Shown here: one piece after another, positions 44,921 through 54,798 of the stretch | Layout: each line of letters starts with the position of its first letter | How positions within the stretch are numbered: the first letter of the stretch is position 1 | DNA from: an uncultured Bacilli bacterium | GTDB lineage: Bacteria > Bacillota_I > Bacilli_A > RF39 > UBA660 | DNA: 64,000 bases | NCBI GenBank assembly: GCA_934102255.1 | Contig: CAKOSN010000005.1 | Span: 1-64,000 of the forward strand | Direction: 5' to 3' | Made by a program: the position numbers and the translations under genes | Notes under the pieces: generated by a model | Seen by the model: the letters and a program-made list of their open reading frames with translations, nothing else | Database searches by the model: none | What the model was told of the DNA's origin: nothing

Positions 44921-47179
44921 ATGAATAGTAGTAGTATTTTTTTAGAGAAATATAATAATAGAAAATATATTTCTAAGTATATAGATGCCACAACTCCTAA
45001 GGAAGCAAAGCCAAGAAATTTTAACTTGAATAATTATAATAATGAAATTTTAGATGAGAAATATTATAAATATAAATCATATTTTGAAACAATGTATAAT
45101 GGTATCGATGATAATATCAAGTTAGATGAAGAACAAACTAAGGCTATTTTAAGTGATGAAGATTATTCGCTTATTATTGCTGGTGCTGGAACTGGTAAGA
45201 CTACAACAATGGCCGCTAAGGTTAAATATTTAGTTGATATTTGTAAGGTTAATCCAGAAGAAATATGCGTTATGAGTTATACTAAAAAAGCTACTGAAGA
45301 ATTAGATAAAAGAATTAGATTAGACTTTGGGATTCCAGCTAATGTTACAACTTTCCATTCCCTTGGTCTTATGTATATTCGTTCTATTTTTAAGGATAGA
45401 AAGTGTAGTGTTGTTGATGATAATACTAAAAACAAGCTATTTTTACAATATTTAACAGACAGATTATTTGCCAAAAAAGAAAGCTTAAAAAAGTTAATAG
45501 ATGTTTTTAGTCAGGATAACTTAGTTAAATTTGGTGATTTCTTTAAAAAAAATTATATGAATTTTGACACTTATGAAGAATTTTTTAAGGCTTATAAAGA
45601 GTATCGTATATCCCAGATTACTGATTTAGATAGTCATATAAAAATGCAACTAGACCATGATTATAATCAAGAAAATATTTATACTATTAAAAACGAGTTG
45701 GTTAAATCCAAAGGAGAAGCTATGATTGCTAACTTTCTTTTTATGCACAATATTTCTTATGACTATGAAAAAATTTATCCAGAACTTTTAGATAACAATA
45801 AACCATATCATCCTGATTTTACTATTTATCTAGGAAATGAAGAAATTTATATTGAGTACTTTGGCTTATCGGAAGTAGATGATAATAAGTATAATCGTTA
45901 TAAGAAAAATATGTATGAAAAGATAAAATATCATAAAGCTCACCATAATAAATTTATTGGTCTTGATTATAGTGAAGGTCAAAATTTATTAGGTAATTTA
46001 AGAACATCTTTAGAGTATCTTGGTTTTAAACTAGAAAGAAAAGATAATAAGGAAATAATAAGTACTTTATTAGATAGGCATTCTCTAGGTCAGGTTTATT
46101 CATTAAGAAATCTTTATTTTAATTGTATAGAAAAGATAAAATCATCAATTAATAGGAACTTAGCTGATACTGTCATTAAAAATTATTTAAATGATTTAAC
46201 TAGTCAAGATGAAAAAGAAACTAGTGAAATACAATATCGCTTTATTTGGGACTTTTATAAATATTATCAAAAGTATTTATTTAGTAGTCCTAACGAATAT
46301 AAATTTGATTTTCCAGACATGATTTACTATGCCAATAAGTATATTAGCCGCGCTAATGACAAAGAGTTAAATTTTAAGTATTTAGTTATTGATGAGTATC
46401 AGGATATATCGCAAGATAAGTATACTTTAGTTAACAATATTATTATAAAAAATCATGCGAAGATAGTGGCAGTCGGTGATGATTGGCAGTCTATTTATGC
46501 TTTTAACGGTTCAAAAATAAGTTATATTTATAATTTTCAAAAGTATTTTCCTTATGCAAAGACATTATACATTTCAAGAACTTATCGTAATAGTAAAGAG
46601 CTTATTGATTACAGTGGTAAATTTGTCATGAAAAATCCAATGCAGATTAAAAAAGATTTAATTTCTTCCAAAAGTATAGAAAAACCTATTCAGTTTATTG
46701 GTTTTGATGATGAAGTTCTTAAAGTTAAAGAACTAATAGTAAATATTTATTTGTTACATCCTAATTATAGAGTTTTAATTTTAGCCAGAAAGAATAAGAA
46801 TATTAAAGAATTATTTAATGATGAAGATTTTATTGATAATGTGGGTACGAAGGTTACTTTAGCAGGTTTTGAAGATATTAAAATTGATGCCATGAGTATT
46901 CATAAATCAAAAGGTCTTACTTATGATGAAGTTATAATAATGGGATTAGATAGAGATTTTCCTATTGGTAGCAGGAGTAATTTTTGGTTAGAAGACTTGT
47001 TTAAGCCAAAAGATGATGAAGAAAAATTTGCTTATGCTGAGGAGCGAAGAGTTTTCTATGTTGGTTTAACAAGAACTAAAAATCACGTTTACTTATTAGT
47101 TAATCAAGATGCTTCTTTAAGGAGTCCTTTTATTGATGAGATGTACCAGATTATAAAAAAAGAAAATAATAAATTTTAA
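44921..47179 (+). CDS. UvrD/Rep-family (helicase IV-like) helicase
   Basis: 752 residues with complete SF1A motifs: A-G-A-G-T-G-K-T-T (about 90), L-V-I-D-E-Y-Q-D, G-D-D-W-Q-S-I-Y, S-R-T-Y-R-N-S, I-H-K-S-K-G-L and Y-V-G-L-T-R-T. A segment between motifs (about 265-330; H-P-D-F-T-I-Y and I-E-Y-F-G-L) resembles a nuclease-like insertion, as in HelD/helicase IV relatives. Cytosolic repair or replication helicase; it diverges from the SWIM gene. Confidence 0.9.
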   Translation: MNSSSIFLEKYNNRKYISKYIDATTPKEAKPRNFNLNNYNNEILDEKYYKYKSYFETMYNGIDDNIKLDEEQTKAILSDEDYSLIIAGAGTGKTTTMAAKVKYLVDICKVNPEEICVMSYTKKATEELDKRIRLDFGIPANVTTFHSLGLMYIRSIFKDRKCSVVDDNTKNKLFLQYLTDRLFAKKESLKKLIDVFSQDNLVKFGDFFKKNYMNFDTYEEFFKAYKEYRISQITDLDSHIKMQLDHDYNQENIYTIKNELVKSKGEAMIANFLFMHNISYDYEKIYPELLDNNKPYHPDFTIYLGNEEIYIEYFGLSEVDDNKYNRYKKNMYEKIKYHKAHHNKFIGLDYSEGQNLLGNLRTSLEYLGFKLERKDNKEIISTLLDRHSLGQVYSLRNLYFNCIEKIKSSINRNLADTVIKNYLNDLTSQDEKETSEIQYRFIWDFYKYYQKYLFSSPNEYKFDFPDMIYYANKYISRANDKELNFKYLVIDEYQDISQDKYTLVNNIIIKNHAKIVAVGDDWQSIYAFNGSKISYIYNFQKYFPYAKTLYISRTYRNSKELIDYSGKFVMKNPMQIKKDLISSKSIEKPIQFIGFDDEVLKVKELIVNIYLLHPNYRVLILARKNKNIKELFNDEDFIDNVGTKVTLAGFEDIKIDAMSIHKSKGLTYDEVIIMGLDRDFPIGSRSNFWLEDLFKPKDDEEKFAYAEERRVFYVGLTRTKNHVYLLVNQDASLRSPFIDEMYQIIKKENNKF

Positions 47180-47207
47180 AAGATAACTATATTTAAAAAT
47201 TAATAAT

Positions 47208-47271
47208 AAAAAAAGATAAGAGCATACTTAAGTTATAAATTAACTTTATTTAAGTATTTCTTATCTTTTTT
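47208..47271 (+). terminator. bidirectional terminator
   Basis: AAAAAAAGATAAG...CTTATCTTTTTT long stem with inner ACTTAA/TTAAGT pairing between convergent genes. Confidence 0.8.
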
Positions 47272-48916
47272 ATCTAGTAAGATTAGTTGCATTATTTATT
47301 TCATCAGTACTATTTTTAGCATTATTAATAGTTTCTCTAACCGTTTTTAAATAAACTTTGGTAAGCCAAGGGTTTCTTAAAAAGAATTTTTTTAATTCTT
47401 CTTCACTACATTTCGGTACATAAAAGCTTTTTAATACTCTATTATCTCGAAGAAAACCATAATATTTCATAGAATCGCCACCTTCATTTAGCATTAAGTT
47501 TGGAAATGAGGCATTTTGTAAAGTTGTATTATTCATTAAAAAATATCCTTCAACTTCACGAAGTTTTGGCACAGTTAAAGTAACTAAATTATCAGAGCCA
47601 CTCATGAAGGAATCGCCAACTTTTTCTAAGCTAGGTAACTCAAGAGTTAATAAATTTTCACTAGCATTTAAGAAACTATTGCCAACTCTTACTAGCTTTG
47701 GAGCATTCACAGAATTTATTTCTTTAGCATTCGCACAAAATGAATTGCCAACCACTTCTACTTCTGGAAAATTAATACTTTGTAATTTAGAATTTAAAAT
47801 TAAAAAGTTATCACCAATACTTCTAACGTTTGGTATATCAACAGTTCTAAGTCCATAATTAGTACGCATAAAATCGTTACCAATATAAGTAGAATATTTA
47901 TCAGAATAACTTATGACGTTTCCTGATGCATCTACTACTAATTCCAAGCTAGTATCATCATTATGAACAATGGTTATCTTGCGGTTTTTATCTTTGGTTT
48001 TAAAGACATCTATGCTTTTTAAATCGTCCAAAATATGGTCAAATTCATTTGCAAATCTAGGTAGCAAGTTTATCAATTTTTTATCTTTTAAATCTAGAAC
48101 ATAAGTATCTAAAAGGATATAACGTTCTGGTTCTTTAGTATAAGTATCATCTACTTTACCATTTACTATTAAATAATTATTTTCGCAGAAATAAATATTT
48201 TGATTTTCAATATTATAATGATGATACTTTTTATCATTACCAAGAACAAAATTTTCTAATTTAAGTTTAGAGCTAATATTAGAATTGATATCTAATCCGT
48301 AATATTGATTAAAACTGTGAGTAAGTCCCGGAATAATATTATCTAAATTATTATAGAAAGTATTATCTGGATTATTAACACGATGATTATACCTGTTTTT
48401 GATTGATAAAGTATTAGCGCTATCACGAGAAAATTGAATGCTTATAACACTAGTACCATATTCATCTTCCCTACGAGGCTTAGTAAAATTTTCTCTTTTT
48501 ATTTCGTCAACATTATCTTTAACCGCAAAGAAAACTATACATGTATTAAGACGATTGCCTTTAAATGTACATAAAGCTTCGTCTGGAGCATAATATTTTT
48601 TAAAGGCTTGAATTTCTTCTTCTGTATGACATTCATACAAAGTATAACCAGCTAGTTTCATTAATTCATATGGTGTTTTGTTGGTGGTAATGATATCATT
48701 TTCTACATCGATAAAACTAAAAATAAAGTTTTTAAAATTTTCTTCTTGATGTTGAGATATAATTTCTTGAGCTAAAAATTTAGTTGGTGCAAAATGTTCT
48801 TGTAAAATGCTTAGAAGCAAACCTTCATGTTCTAAAATAGAAGGAAACAGGCTTCGACAAAGATGCATAGTATCTTCGCCATAAAGTTTTTTAATTTTCT
48901 TTAATTCTTTATTCAT
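47270..48916 (-). CDS. leucine-rich-repeat (LRR_5/BspA-like) protein
   Basis: 548 residues. The C-terminal half (about 330-510) has seven or so degenerate repeats of the form V-x-x-V-G-D-x-F-L-x-x-x-x-x-L-x-x-L-x-x-P, the BspA-type LRR. The N-terminal part is unrecognised. There is no signal peptide or sorting motif, so it appears cytoplasmic, unlike most BspA-like proteins. It lies 12 bases downstream of a small gene. Role unknown. Confidence 0.78.
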   Translation of the reverse strand: MNKELKKIKKLYGEDTMHLCRSLFPSILEHEGLLLSILQEHFAPTKFLAQEIISQHQEENFKNFIFSFIDVENDIITTNKTPYELMKLAGYTLYECHTEEEIQAFKKYYAPDEALCTFKGNRLNTCIVFFAVKDNVDEIKRENFTKPRREDEYGTSVISIQFSRDSANTLSIKNRYNHRVNNPDNTFYNNLDNIIPGLTHSFNQYYGLDINSNISSKLKLENFVLGNDKKYHHYNIENQNIYFCENNYLIVNGKVDDTYTKEPERYILLDTYVLDLKDKKLINLLPRFANEFDHILDDLKSIDVFKTKDKNRKITIVHNDDTSLELVVDASGNVISYSDKYSTYIGNDFMRTNYGLRTVDIPNVRSIGDNFLILNSKLQSINFPEVEVVGNSFCANAKEINSVNAPKLVRVGNSFLNASENLLTLELPSLEKVGDSFMSGSDNLVTLTVPKLREVEGYFLMNNTTLQNASFPNLMLNEGGDSMKYYGFLRDNRVLKSFYVPKCSEEELKKFFLRNPWLTKVYLKTVRETINNAKNSTDEINNATNLTR

Positions 48917-48927
48917 TTAGCCACCAC

Positions 48928-49203
48928 CTATCCATAATATCTTTGTAAATAATACTCGTAATCTTTACCTACTACTTTTATAATATCGTCTTTAATATCC
49001 TTCTTTTTAGCATAGATACCACCAATTAATCCAAAAGTGTAGTTATTTGGTTCGTTTACAATATTTTCTGGTAAGTAAAGATAATCACCTACAGCCGGTT
49101 TCTTTTCTAAGCCTAGGAATTCGAGATGCAAGCGGTAATCATTATTACCATTGCTTAAGATATAAGCGTATGGCTCAATCGATTTTATTAATAATTTAAT
49201 CAT
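48928..49203 (-). CDS. small hypothetical protein
   Basis: 91 residues, beta-rich (A-Y-I-L-S-N-G-N, G-D-Y-L-Y-L-P-E), no signal or membrane segment. Not recognised. It precedes the LRR gene by 12 bases and follows the nucleosidase gene, probably in one transcript. Confidence 0.6.
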   Translation of the reverse strand: MIKLLIKSIEPYAYILSNGNNDYRLHLEFLGLEKKPAVGDYLYLPENIVNEPNNYTFGLIGGIYAKKKDIKDDIIKVVGKDYEYYLQRYYG

Positions 49204-49236
49204 TTGTATTCTCCCTTTTTATTCTATATTTGCTAT

Positions 49237-49929
49237 TTAATTTTTAAAAGTTAATATTTCGTACATGATTTTGGCTATATTTTCACAAGCTTTAGGTAAA
49301 AATTCATCATATGTAATACGATTATTGTTATTTGGACAATCAGATATACTTCTTAGTACTATGCATGGTACTTGGCATAAGAAGCATACTTGCCCAATGG
49401 CTGCGCCTTCCATTTCAACACATAAAGCTTTAAATTTTTGATTGATTTTACTTGCCATATTAGTGTCGGTACAGAAAATATCGCCAGAAGCAATACATCC
49501 TAATTTATAGGATAATCCTTTTTTATCTAAAATTTCAGTGCTGTTTTTAACTAACGTTTTATCCACAGGTATAATATCACCAATATTAGGGATATAACCT
49601 CTTTTATGGTCAAAGGCTGTAATATCAAAATCATGTTGAATTAAAGACGTTGATATAATTACATCGCCAACTTCTAAGGATTTATCAATACCACCAGCAA
49701 CACCTATATTATAAATTGCATCTGGTTTATAATTGTCAATTAATATCTGAGTAGTTCTTCCGGCATTTACTTTACCAACTCCACTTTCTACTAATATTAT
49801 TCTTTTTCCAATTAAATCTATTTCATAAAATGTAAGTTCATATATTTTTCTTATTTTATCAATAGTAAAATATTTTTTTAATGCTAAAAGTTCTTCATTC
49901 ATAGCAAAAATTATACCTATTGTTTCCAT
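49237..49929 (-). CDS. mtnN: 5'-methylthioadenosine/S-adenosylhomocysteine nucleosidase
   Basis: 230 residues, normal length. Cleaves MTA and SAH to adenine and the thioribose or ribosyl-homocysteine. Visible signatures: A-M-N-E-E-L at the N-terminus, G-V-A-G-G-I-D, C-V-E-M-E-G-A-A (ribose and purine binding) and R-S-I-S-D, containing the catalytic Asp. Cytosolic, in the methionine/SAM recycling and AI-2 precursor route. Confidence 0.95.
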   Translation of the reverse strand: METIGIIFAMNEELLALKKYFTIDKIRKIYELTFYEIDLIGKRIILVESGVGKVNAGRTTQILIDNYKPDAIYNIGVAGGIDKSLEVGDVIISTSLIQHDFDITAFDHKRGYIPNIGDIIPVDKTLVKNSTEILDKKGLSYKLGCIASGDIFCTDTNMASKINQKFKALCVEMEGAAIGQVCFLCQVPCIVLRSISDCPNNNNRITYDEFLPKACENIAKIMYEILTFKN

Positions 49930-50035
49930 TAAATCACCTATTCTTATCTTTATTCTTGTCTTAATTATACTATATTTTTTCTTTTATTTTCTAAAACTTT
50001 GGACACGGACTTCTGATTATACATCAATTTGTCAA

Positions 50036-50070
50036 AAATAAAAAGTCCTAAGTTTAGATTTTAGAACTTT
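50036..50070 (-). terminator. terminator of the MMPL gene
   Basis: AAAGTCCTAA/TTAGAACTTT stem (50042-50051, 50061-50070) followed by a T-rich run on the minus strand. Confidence 0.75.
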
Positions 50071-50105
50071 TATCTATTTTTAAATATCAATTTTAATTTT
50101 ATAAA

Positions 50106-53100
50106 TTAATTAGCTTTCTTATTTTTAATTATTAGTTTATCAGCACAAGCAAGCATACTTGGTAAAATAATAAGCATTAATAGCATTGAACATAAAGTAC
50201 CGATAGAAATGGTTTTACAAATCATGGCGGCAATATGTGATGCAAATTGACCTACTATTAAAGTAACAATAATTAAAATTGAAGCACTAGTTAAAATAGT
50301 ATGAATTGATTTATTATAAGAGTTAATTAAAGCCTCTTTAATAGCCATAGTTTTTCTTGACTCTAAATAATATGATGTATAAAGGATAGCATAGTCGATT
50401 GTTGCACCCATTAAGATACTTTGAACGATTAGTAAGGCAATAAAGTATACTGAACCACCAGCAAATGTTAAAGTATCCATAGTAATATATACAGCACATT
50501 GAATTAAGAATACTAAGATAATTGGAATTAAAATTGATTTAAATGTAAAGGCTACAACAACGAAGATGAAAATCATAGTTAGAATGGTTATTAAATTCAT
50601 TTCGCCATCAAATGATTCACTCATTTCAAGAGCCATTGGTGAGTCCCCGATGACATAAGCATTTTTGCCATTCATTTGGTTTTTAACAGAACGAATGAAG
50701 CTATAAGTTTCATCACCTTCGGCATCTAATGTAGTATTAAAGATAGCACGATTATAATCTTTACCTACTAATAATTCTTTAGCATCACTAATAGTAGTTT
50801 TAGCATCAGTAATCTTAGTACGCATATCATTATCAATAAAGTCATCAAAACGAGTATCAGTCAAAATATCATCGTTAATATAACGGACAAACTCTTCTAC
50901 TGTTAAAGTCCATTCTTCGTTATAATTATTTTCACTACCATAATAGATAAATAGTAAATCCATAGTATTTTCATCAATATTATCAGCTAAAGGTTTTATA
51001 AGTGCTAACATCTCAGTTAGATTAAATTTAGTATTTTTCTTAACTGATTCCATAATAGCACGGACAGTATTTAACTGAGTTTTCATATCATCAGTAAACA
51101 TAGAAGCATATTTATTATCGTTTACAACATTATCTAATAAATAATTAACGAATGTATCTAATGATAAAGTAACTTTTTTACCATTCTTTACTTCATATAA
51201 TGAATATAATAGTTTTAAATCATCTTTAGAAGCACTAATTAAGTTAGACATATCACTATAGTTATATTTAGTATCGTTATAAACAGAGTTCATTACAGTG
51301 TTAACAAGATTTAGTTTAGTTAGAGAGTCTTTATCAAGAGAGCCTTTTAACATTTCATCATTTTGATGGTTTAGTAAGAACTTAGCAAATTCCATTGGTG
51401 TAATTGTAGTGTTAGTATTCATAACATGATATAAAGTATAAATTTGTTTAAGCATGGCCTCATCAACACCAATTAATTTAGAAAGTTCAGTATAACTAAA
51501 TTTTGTATCATTATTAGTAGCCATCATGATGTTCTTAGCAAGTGTTAGAGTTTGAATAGTCTTTTCATCTAAGATTTTACTTAAAATGACATTATCTTTA
51601 TTTTCTAAGATTAAATTAACAAATTCATAAGGAGTCATATATATTTCTTTATTTTGGATAATAGTAATAATTTCATCAATTTTTTCTTCCGGAATTCCTA
51701 AGGCAGTAGCAATCTGTTTAATAGTCATTAATTCTTCCTCAGTTATTTCATGATTTTGAATATAATCTTCTAATTTTGCTAAAATTTCATCTACATCAAT
51801 ACCAGTTTTTTCTTCGATTATTTCTTTATATTTAGTAATTAATTCTTTAATCTCAGCTGGAGTATAACCATTAATAGTAACATTTTTTAAATCTAAGATA
51901 GAATCAATATCATCTTTAGATAATTCAAAAATCTTAGCTAAACCTTCAGCATCCATTTTAGTATTGATAATTTCTTTATTACTTAATACTTTTAATAATT
52001 TTAACGAAGCAACCGTATCATCAGTAAATAAACCTTTATATTCTGGATTAGTATAAACTTTATCTAAAGTGAAGTTAACAAATTCATTGATAGTTAATTT
52101 TTCAGTTATAGGTTGTAATGATTCATAATACATAAACAACTTATCTACATCTTCTTTAGATAGTTCAAACATACTAGCAATTTCACTAGAATTTTTCTTA
52201 TAAGTAATATTAGTTTTACTTAAGAATGGTTTAGCTTGATTTAATAAAGCTTTTTGGTCATTGGAAATATAAGCCTTATAAGTATCATTTTTTAAGACAT
52301 AATTATTTACAAAATTAGCAAGGTCTGGCAAAGTAATCTTTGTACTTGGATTAGTTGCATTATAAAGAATAAATAATTGGTCTACTTGGGCTTTTGATAC
52401 TCCCAAGATACTTGCAATTTCGCTAGCAGTTCTCTTTTTATTTAGAGCACTTACACTAGTAAAGTTTTTAAGTTTATTAATATTTTCTCTTAACTCTGGT
52501 GTTATTTCTTTAGAAAGCTCGGCATTTGGATATACTTTATTTTCAATGAAAGTAACTAAGTCGTTAAAAGTCATAGTTGTTTCTTGTTTATTATAGTAGT
52601 TGAAATAAATTAATTTAAGAACATAATCATCAATATCAACATCTTGACCTAAATCACTAAATTTATCTTTTAGTTCATCATACTTTAATGGTTCATTGAT
52701 AGTATTGCCATAACATAAGATTTGGTCTATTTTTTCAGTTCCTTCTAAAGAACGGCAGTAAGCCCCAACAAATTCTTCTTCACTACTTGGATAAATAAGA
52801 GCTATTTGGTTATTTTCTTTAAAAATTCGGGCAATATCATCTTGTTCGTTGGAAGTAAATTCATATTGTAAATTTCCTTTTAAGAAATAACTTAAAGCAA
52901 AGATAGCAATAAATAAGAAAATAGCAATATGACGAATACCAAAGCTAAAGTTTCCTAACCAGTCTAATTTCATAGAGAAATGTTTCTTTTGTGTTTTTTG
53001 AATTAAATCATCAAACATCAAAATCAAAGCTGGTAAGGCTAAGAAAATACTTACTAAACTAAAGATTACACCTTTAGCAAGAACAATTCCTAAATCACGA

Positions 53101-53936
53101 CCGATAGTAAAACTCATAAATACTAGAGCAAGTAAACCAACGATTGTGGTTACAGAACTACTAGAAATAGAGCCAAAAGAATGGTACAAAGCATTTTTCA
53201 TAGCTTCTTCTTTATCTTTTGTATGTTCTTTTTCTTGAGTATATCTATTCATTAACATGATAGAATAGTCCATTGATAAAGCCATTTGTAAGATTGCACA
53301 AATAGATGTAGTGATATTAGAAACACTACTAAAAATGATATTAGTACCTTTGTTTAAGAAAACAGCAAGGCCAATAACAAATAAGAATAGGAATGGTTCG
53401 ACATAACTATCACACATAATGATTAAGATAACCATTGCACAGAAAATGGCAAGCGCAATTACAGCAATATTAAGAACAGGTGCATTACGAGTAGCAACTG
53501 CTCCCGAAGTATAAACTTCATAATCTTTGTAATTATCTTTTACACTGTTGTAAACATTGGCAGCATTTTTTGAGTCGTCAGCGCCGTCGACTGTAATTTC
53601 ATAAAGTGTATATTCATCCTTATTATACTTATCAGTATCATCATAAGAAACAGAAGATACACCGTCTAAATTTTCTAATTCTTCTTTAATTTTGTTTTTT
53701 TCTTCACTATTTAAGTCTTTGAACATAACATTTAAAGCACTGGTATCTAACTCTGGAAACTCATCGTTCATTATGTCCATACCAATTCTAGTTTCAGATG
53801 TACTTGGTAGGTACTCTGTTAAATCATAATTGATATTTACTTTAGTTGAAAGATATAAGCAAACTACTGATAGAATTATAAAAATAGCTAATACATAATT
53901 TCTTTTTTCAATAATGAAATCAGTAACTTTTCGCAT
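50106..53936 (-). CDS. giant MMPL/RND-family membrane protein with repeated ectodomain
   Basis: 1276 residues. Two sets of membrane helices (about 12-30 plus 150-345, and about 1085-1275) with the MMPL pattern A-L-S-M-D-Y-S-I-M-L-M-N-R in the first and G-A-T-I-D-Y-A-I-L-Y in the second. RND/MMPL proteins export lipids or hydrophobic compounds using the proton gradient. The second extracytoplasmic loop is greatly enlarged (about 350-1080) and built of some seven degenerate helical modules of about 90 residues, each with a T-x-x-E-F-V-N-type start and D-x-L-F-x-Y-Y near the end. TetR is divergently encoded. Confidence 0.88.
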   Translation of the reverse strand: MRKVTDFIIEKRNYVLAIFIILSVVCLYLSTKVNINYDLTEYLPSTSETRIGMDIMNDEFPELDTSALNVMFKDLNSEEKNKIKEELENLDGVSSVSYDDTDKYNKDEYTLYEITVDGADDSKNAANVYNSVKDNYKDYEVYTSGAVATRNAPVLNIAVIALAIFCAMVILIIMCDSYVEPFLFLFVIGLAVFLNKGTNIIFSSVSNITTSICAILQMALSMDYSIMLMNRYTQEKEHTKDKEEAMKNALYHSFGSISSSSVTTIVGLLALVFMSFTIGRDLGIVLAKGVIFSLVSIFLALPALILMFDDLIQKTQKKHFSMKLDWLGNFSFGIRHIAIFLFIAIFALSYFLKGNLQYEFTSNEQDDIARIFKENNQIALIYPSSEEEFVGAYCRSLEGTEKIDQILCYGNTINEPLKYDELKDKFSDLGQDVDIDDYVLKLIYFNYYNKQETTMTFNDLVTFIENKVYPNAELSKEITPELRENINKLKNFTSVSALNKKRTASEIASILGVSKAQVDQLFILYNATNPSTKITLPDLANFVNNYVLKNDTYKAYISNDQKALLNQAKPFLSKTNITYKKNSSEIASMFELSKEDVDKLFMYYESLQPITEKLTINEFVNFTLDKVYTNPEYKGLFTDDTVASLKLLKVLSNKEIINTKMDAEGLAKIFELSKDDIDSILDLKNVTINGYTPAEIKELITKYKEIIEEKTGIDVDEILAKLEDYIQNHEITEEELMTIKQIATALGIPEEKIDEIITIIQNKEIYMTPYEFVNLILENKDNVILSKILDEKTIQTLTLAKNIMMATNNDTKFSYTELSKLIGVDEAMLKQIYTLYHVMNTNTTITPMEFAKFLLNHQNDEMLKGSLDKDSLTKLNLVNTVMNSVYNDTKYNYSDMSNLISASKDDLKLLYSLYEVKNGKKVTLSLDTFVNYLLDNVVNDNKYASMFTDDMKTQLNTVRAIMESVKKNTKFNLTEMLALIKPLADNIDENTMDLLFIYYGSENNYNEEWTLTVEEFVRYINDDILTDTRFDDFIDNDMRTKITDAKTTISDAKELLVGKDYNRAIFNTTLDAEGDETYSFIRSVKNQMNGKNAYVIGDSPMALEMSESFDGEMNLITILTMIFIFVVVAFTFKSILIPIILVFLIQCAVYITMDTLTFAGGSVYFIALLIVQSILMGATIDYAILYTSYYLESRKTMAIKEALINSYNKSIHTILTSASILIIVTLIVGQFASHIAAMICKTISIGTLCSMLLMLIILPSMLACADKLIIKNKKAN

Positions 53937-53981
53937 AATTTTTCCTCCCTTTTAACCCCATTTTTCTGGGACGCATAACAA

Positions 53982-54078
53982 ATTATATGCAAACAAGTAC
54001 ATTTTATAAAGCACACTTTTATGGATAGTGTCTAAATTTTGACAAGTGTTTGCAAATTGTTTTGCTTTTTGATATAAT
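53982..54078. promoter_or_regulatory. TetR operator pair and divergent promoters
   Basis: TGCAAACA (53988-53995) and TGTTTGCA (54047-54054) form an inverted pair. The second overlaps the -35 (TTGCAA, 54050-54055; TATAAT 54073-54078, spacing 17) of tetR; the first adjoins the -10 (ATTATA, complement 53982-53987) of the MMPL gene. Confidence 0.6.
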
Positions 54079-54102
54079 TTATCTAGTTTAAAGGTGGTTT
54101 AA

Positions 54103-54675
54103 ATGAAAGTCAAGAATAAAAATAGGTCTTCGATAAAAACAAGACAAAAAATTAGAGAAGCATTTGCAGAGCTTCTAAAAGAAAAGAATGAATTGTCTAA
54201 TATGACGGTTACAGAGTTAGTAAAACTAGCTGATATTACACGTTCAACCTTTTATACCCATTATGATTCTATTTATGATGTAGCAAAGGATTTACAAGAT
54301 GAAACTTTAGAACTTATCTCGATATATGATAAAGATATTAGAAGTATTAATGATTTAGATAAGTATATTGATAGAGTTATTAAGAACTTAAAAGATAATG
54401 AAGATATGTATAGAACCCTTTTAAGAAGTAGAGAGCCATTGTTATTTATTGAAAAATTAAGTAATATGATTAATAAGAGATTAATGGATTTTAATATGTT
54501 TGCTGAAACTAATTATAGCGATTTAATAGTTACTTTCTTTACTTATGGTTGTGTTAATTTATTTGTCCGCTATTTCATGGGTGATTTAAAATGCTCTTTA
54601 GATGATATCGGTGAGTTTATAAAAGGTATGGTTAAGGAACTTTTAACTAGTAAAAGTGTTAATTATAAGATTTAA
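54103..54675 (+). CDS. TetR-family regulator
   Basis: 190 residues with an N-terminal HTH (M-T-V-T-E-L-V-K-L-A-D-I-T-R-S-T-F-Y-T-H-Y) and a C-terminal ligand-binding region of the TetR_C type seen in DhaS/AcrR-like members. It is divergent from the giant MMPL gene, with two palindromic half-sites in the intergenic region, so it very likely controls that transporter and itself. Confidence 0.9.
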   Translation: MKVKNKNRSSIKTRQKIREAFAELLKEKNELSNMTVTELVKLADITRSTFYTHYDSIYDVAKDLQDETLELISIYDKDIRSINDLDKYIDRVIKNLKDNEDMYRTLLRSREPLLFIEKLSNMINKRLMDFNMFAETNYSDLIVTFFTYGCVNLFVRYFMGDLKCSLDDIGEFIKGMVKELLTSKSVNYKI

Positions 54676-54764
54676 AAGATTTATTAACTATTTTCAGCTA
54701 GAAATATCTATATATTGCAATGTTAGAATGTTAAATAATTTTATTAACTTTAAAAATTTGAAAA

Positions 54765-54798
54765 TACTACTAAGTTGTTTACTTAGTAGTATCTTTTT
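54765..54798 (+). terminator. bidirectional terminator
   Basis: Perfect 11-bp stem TACTACTAAGT/ACTTAGTAGTA followed by TCTTTTTT. Confidence 0.85.
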
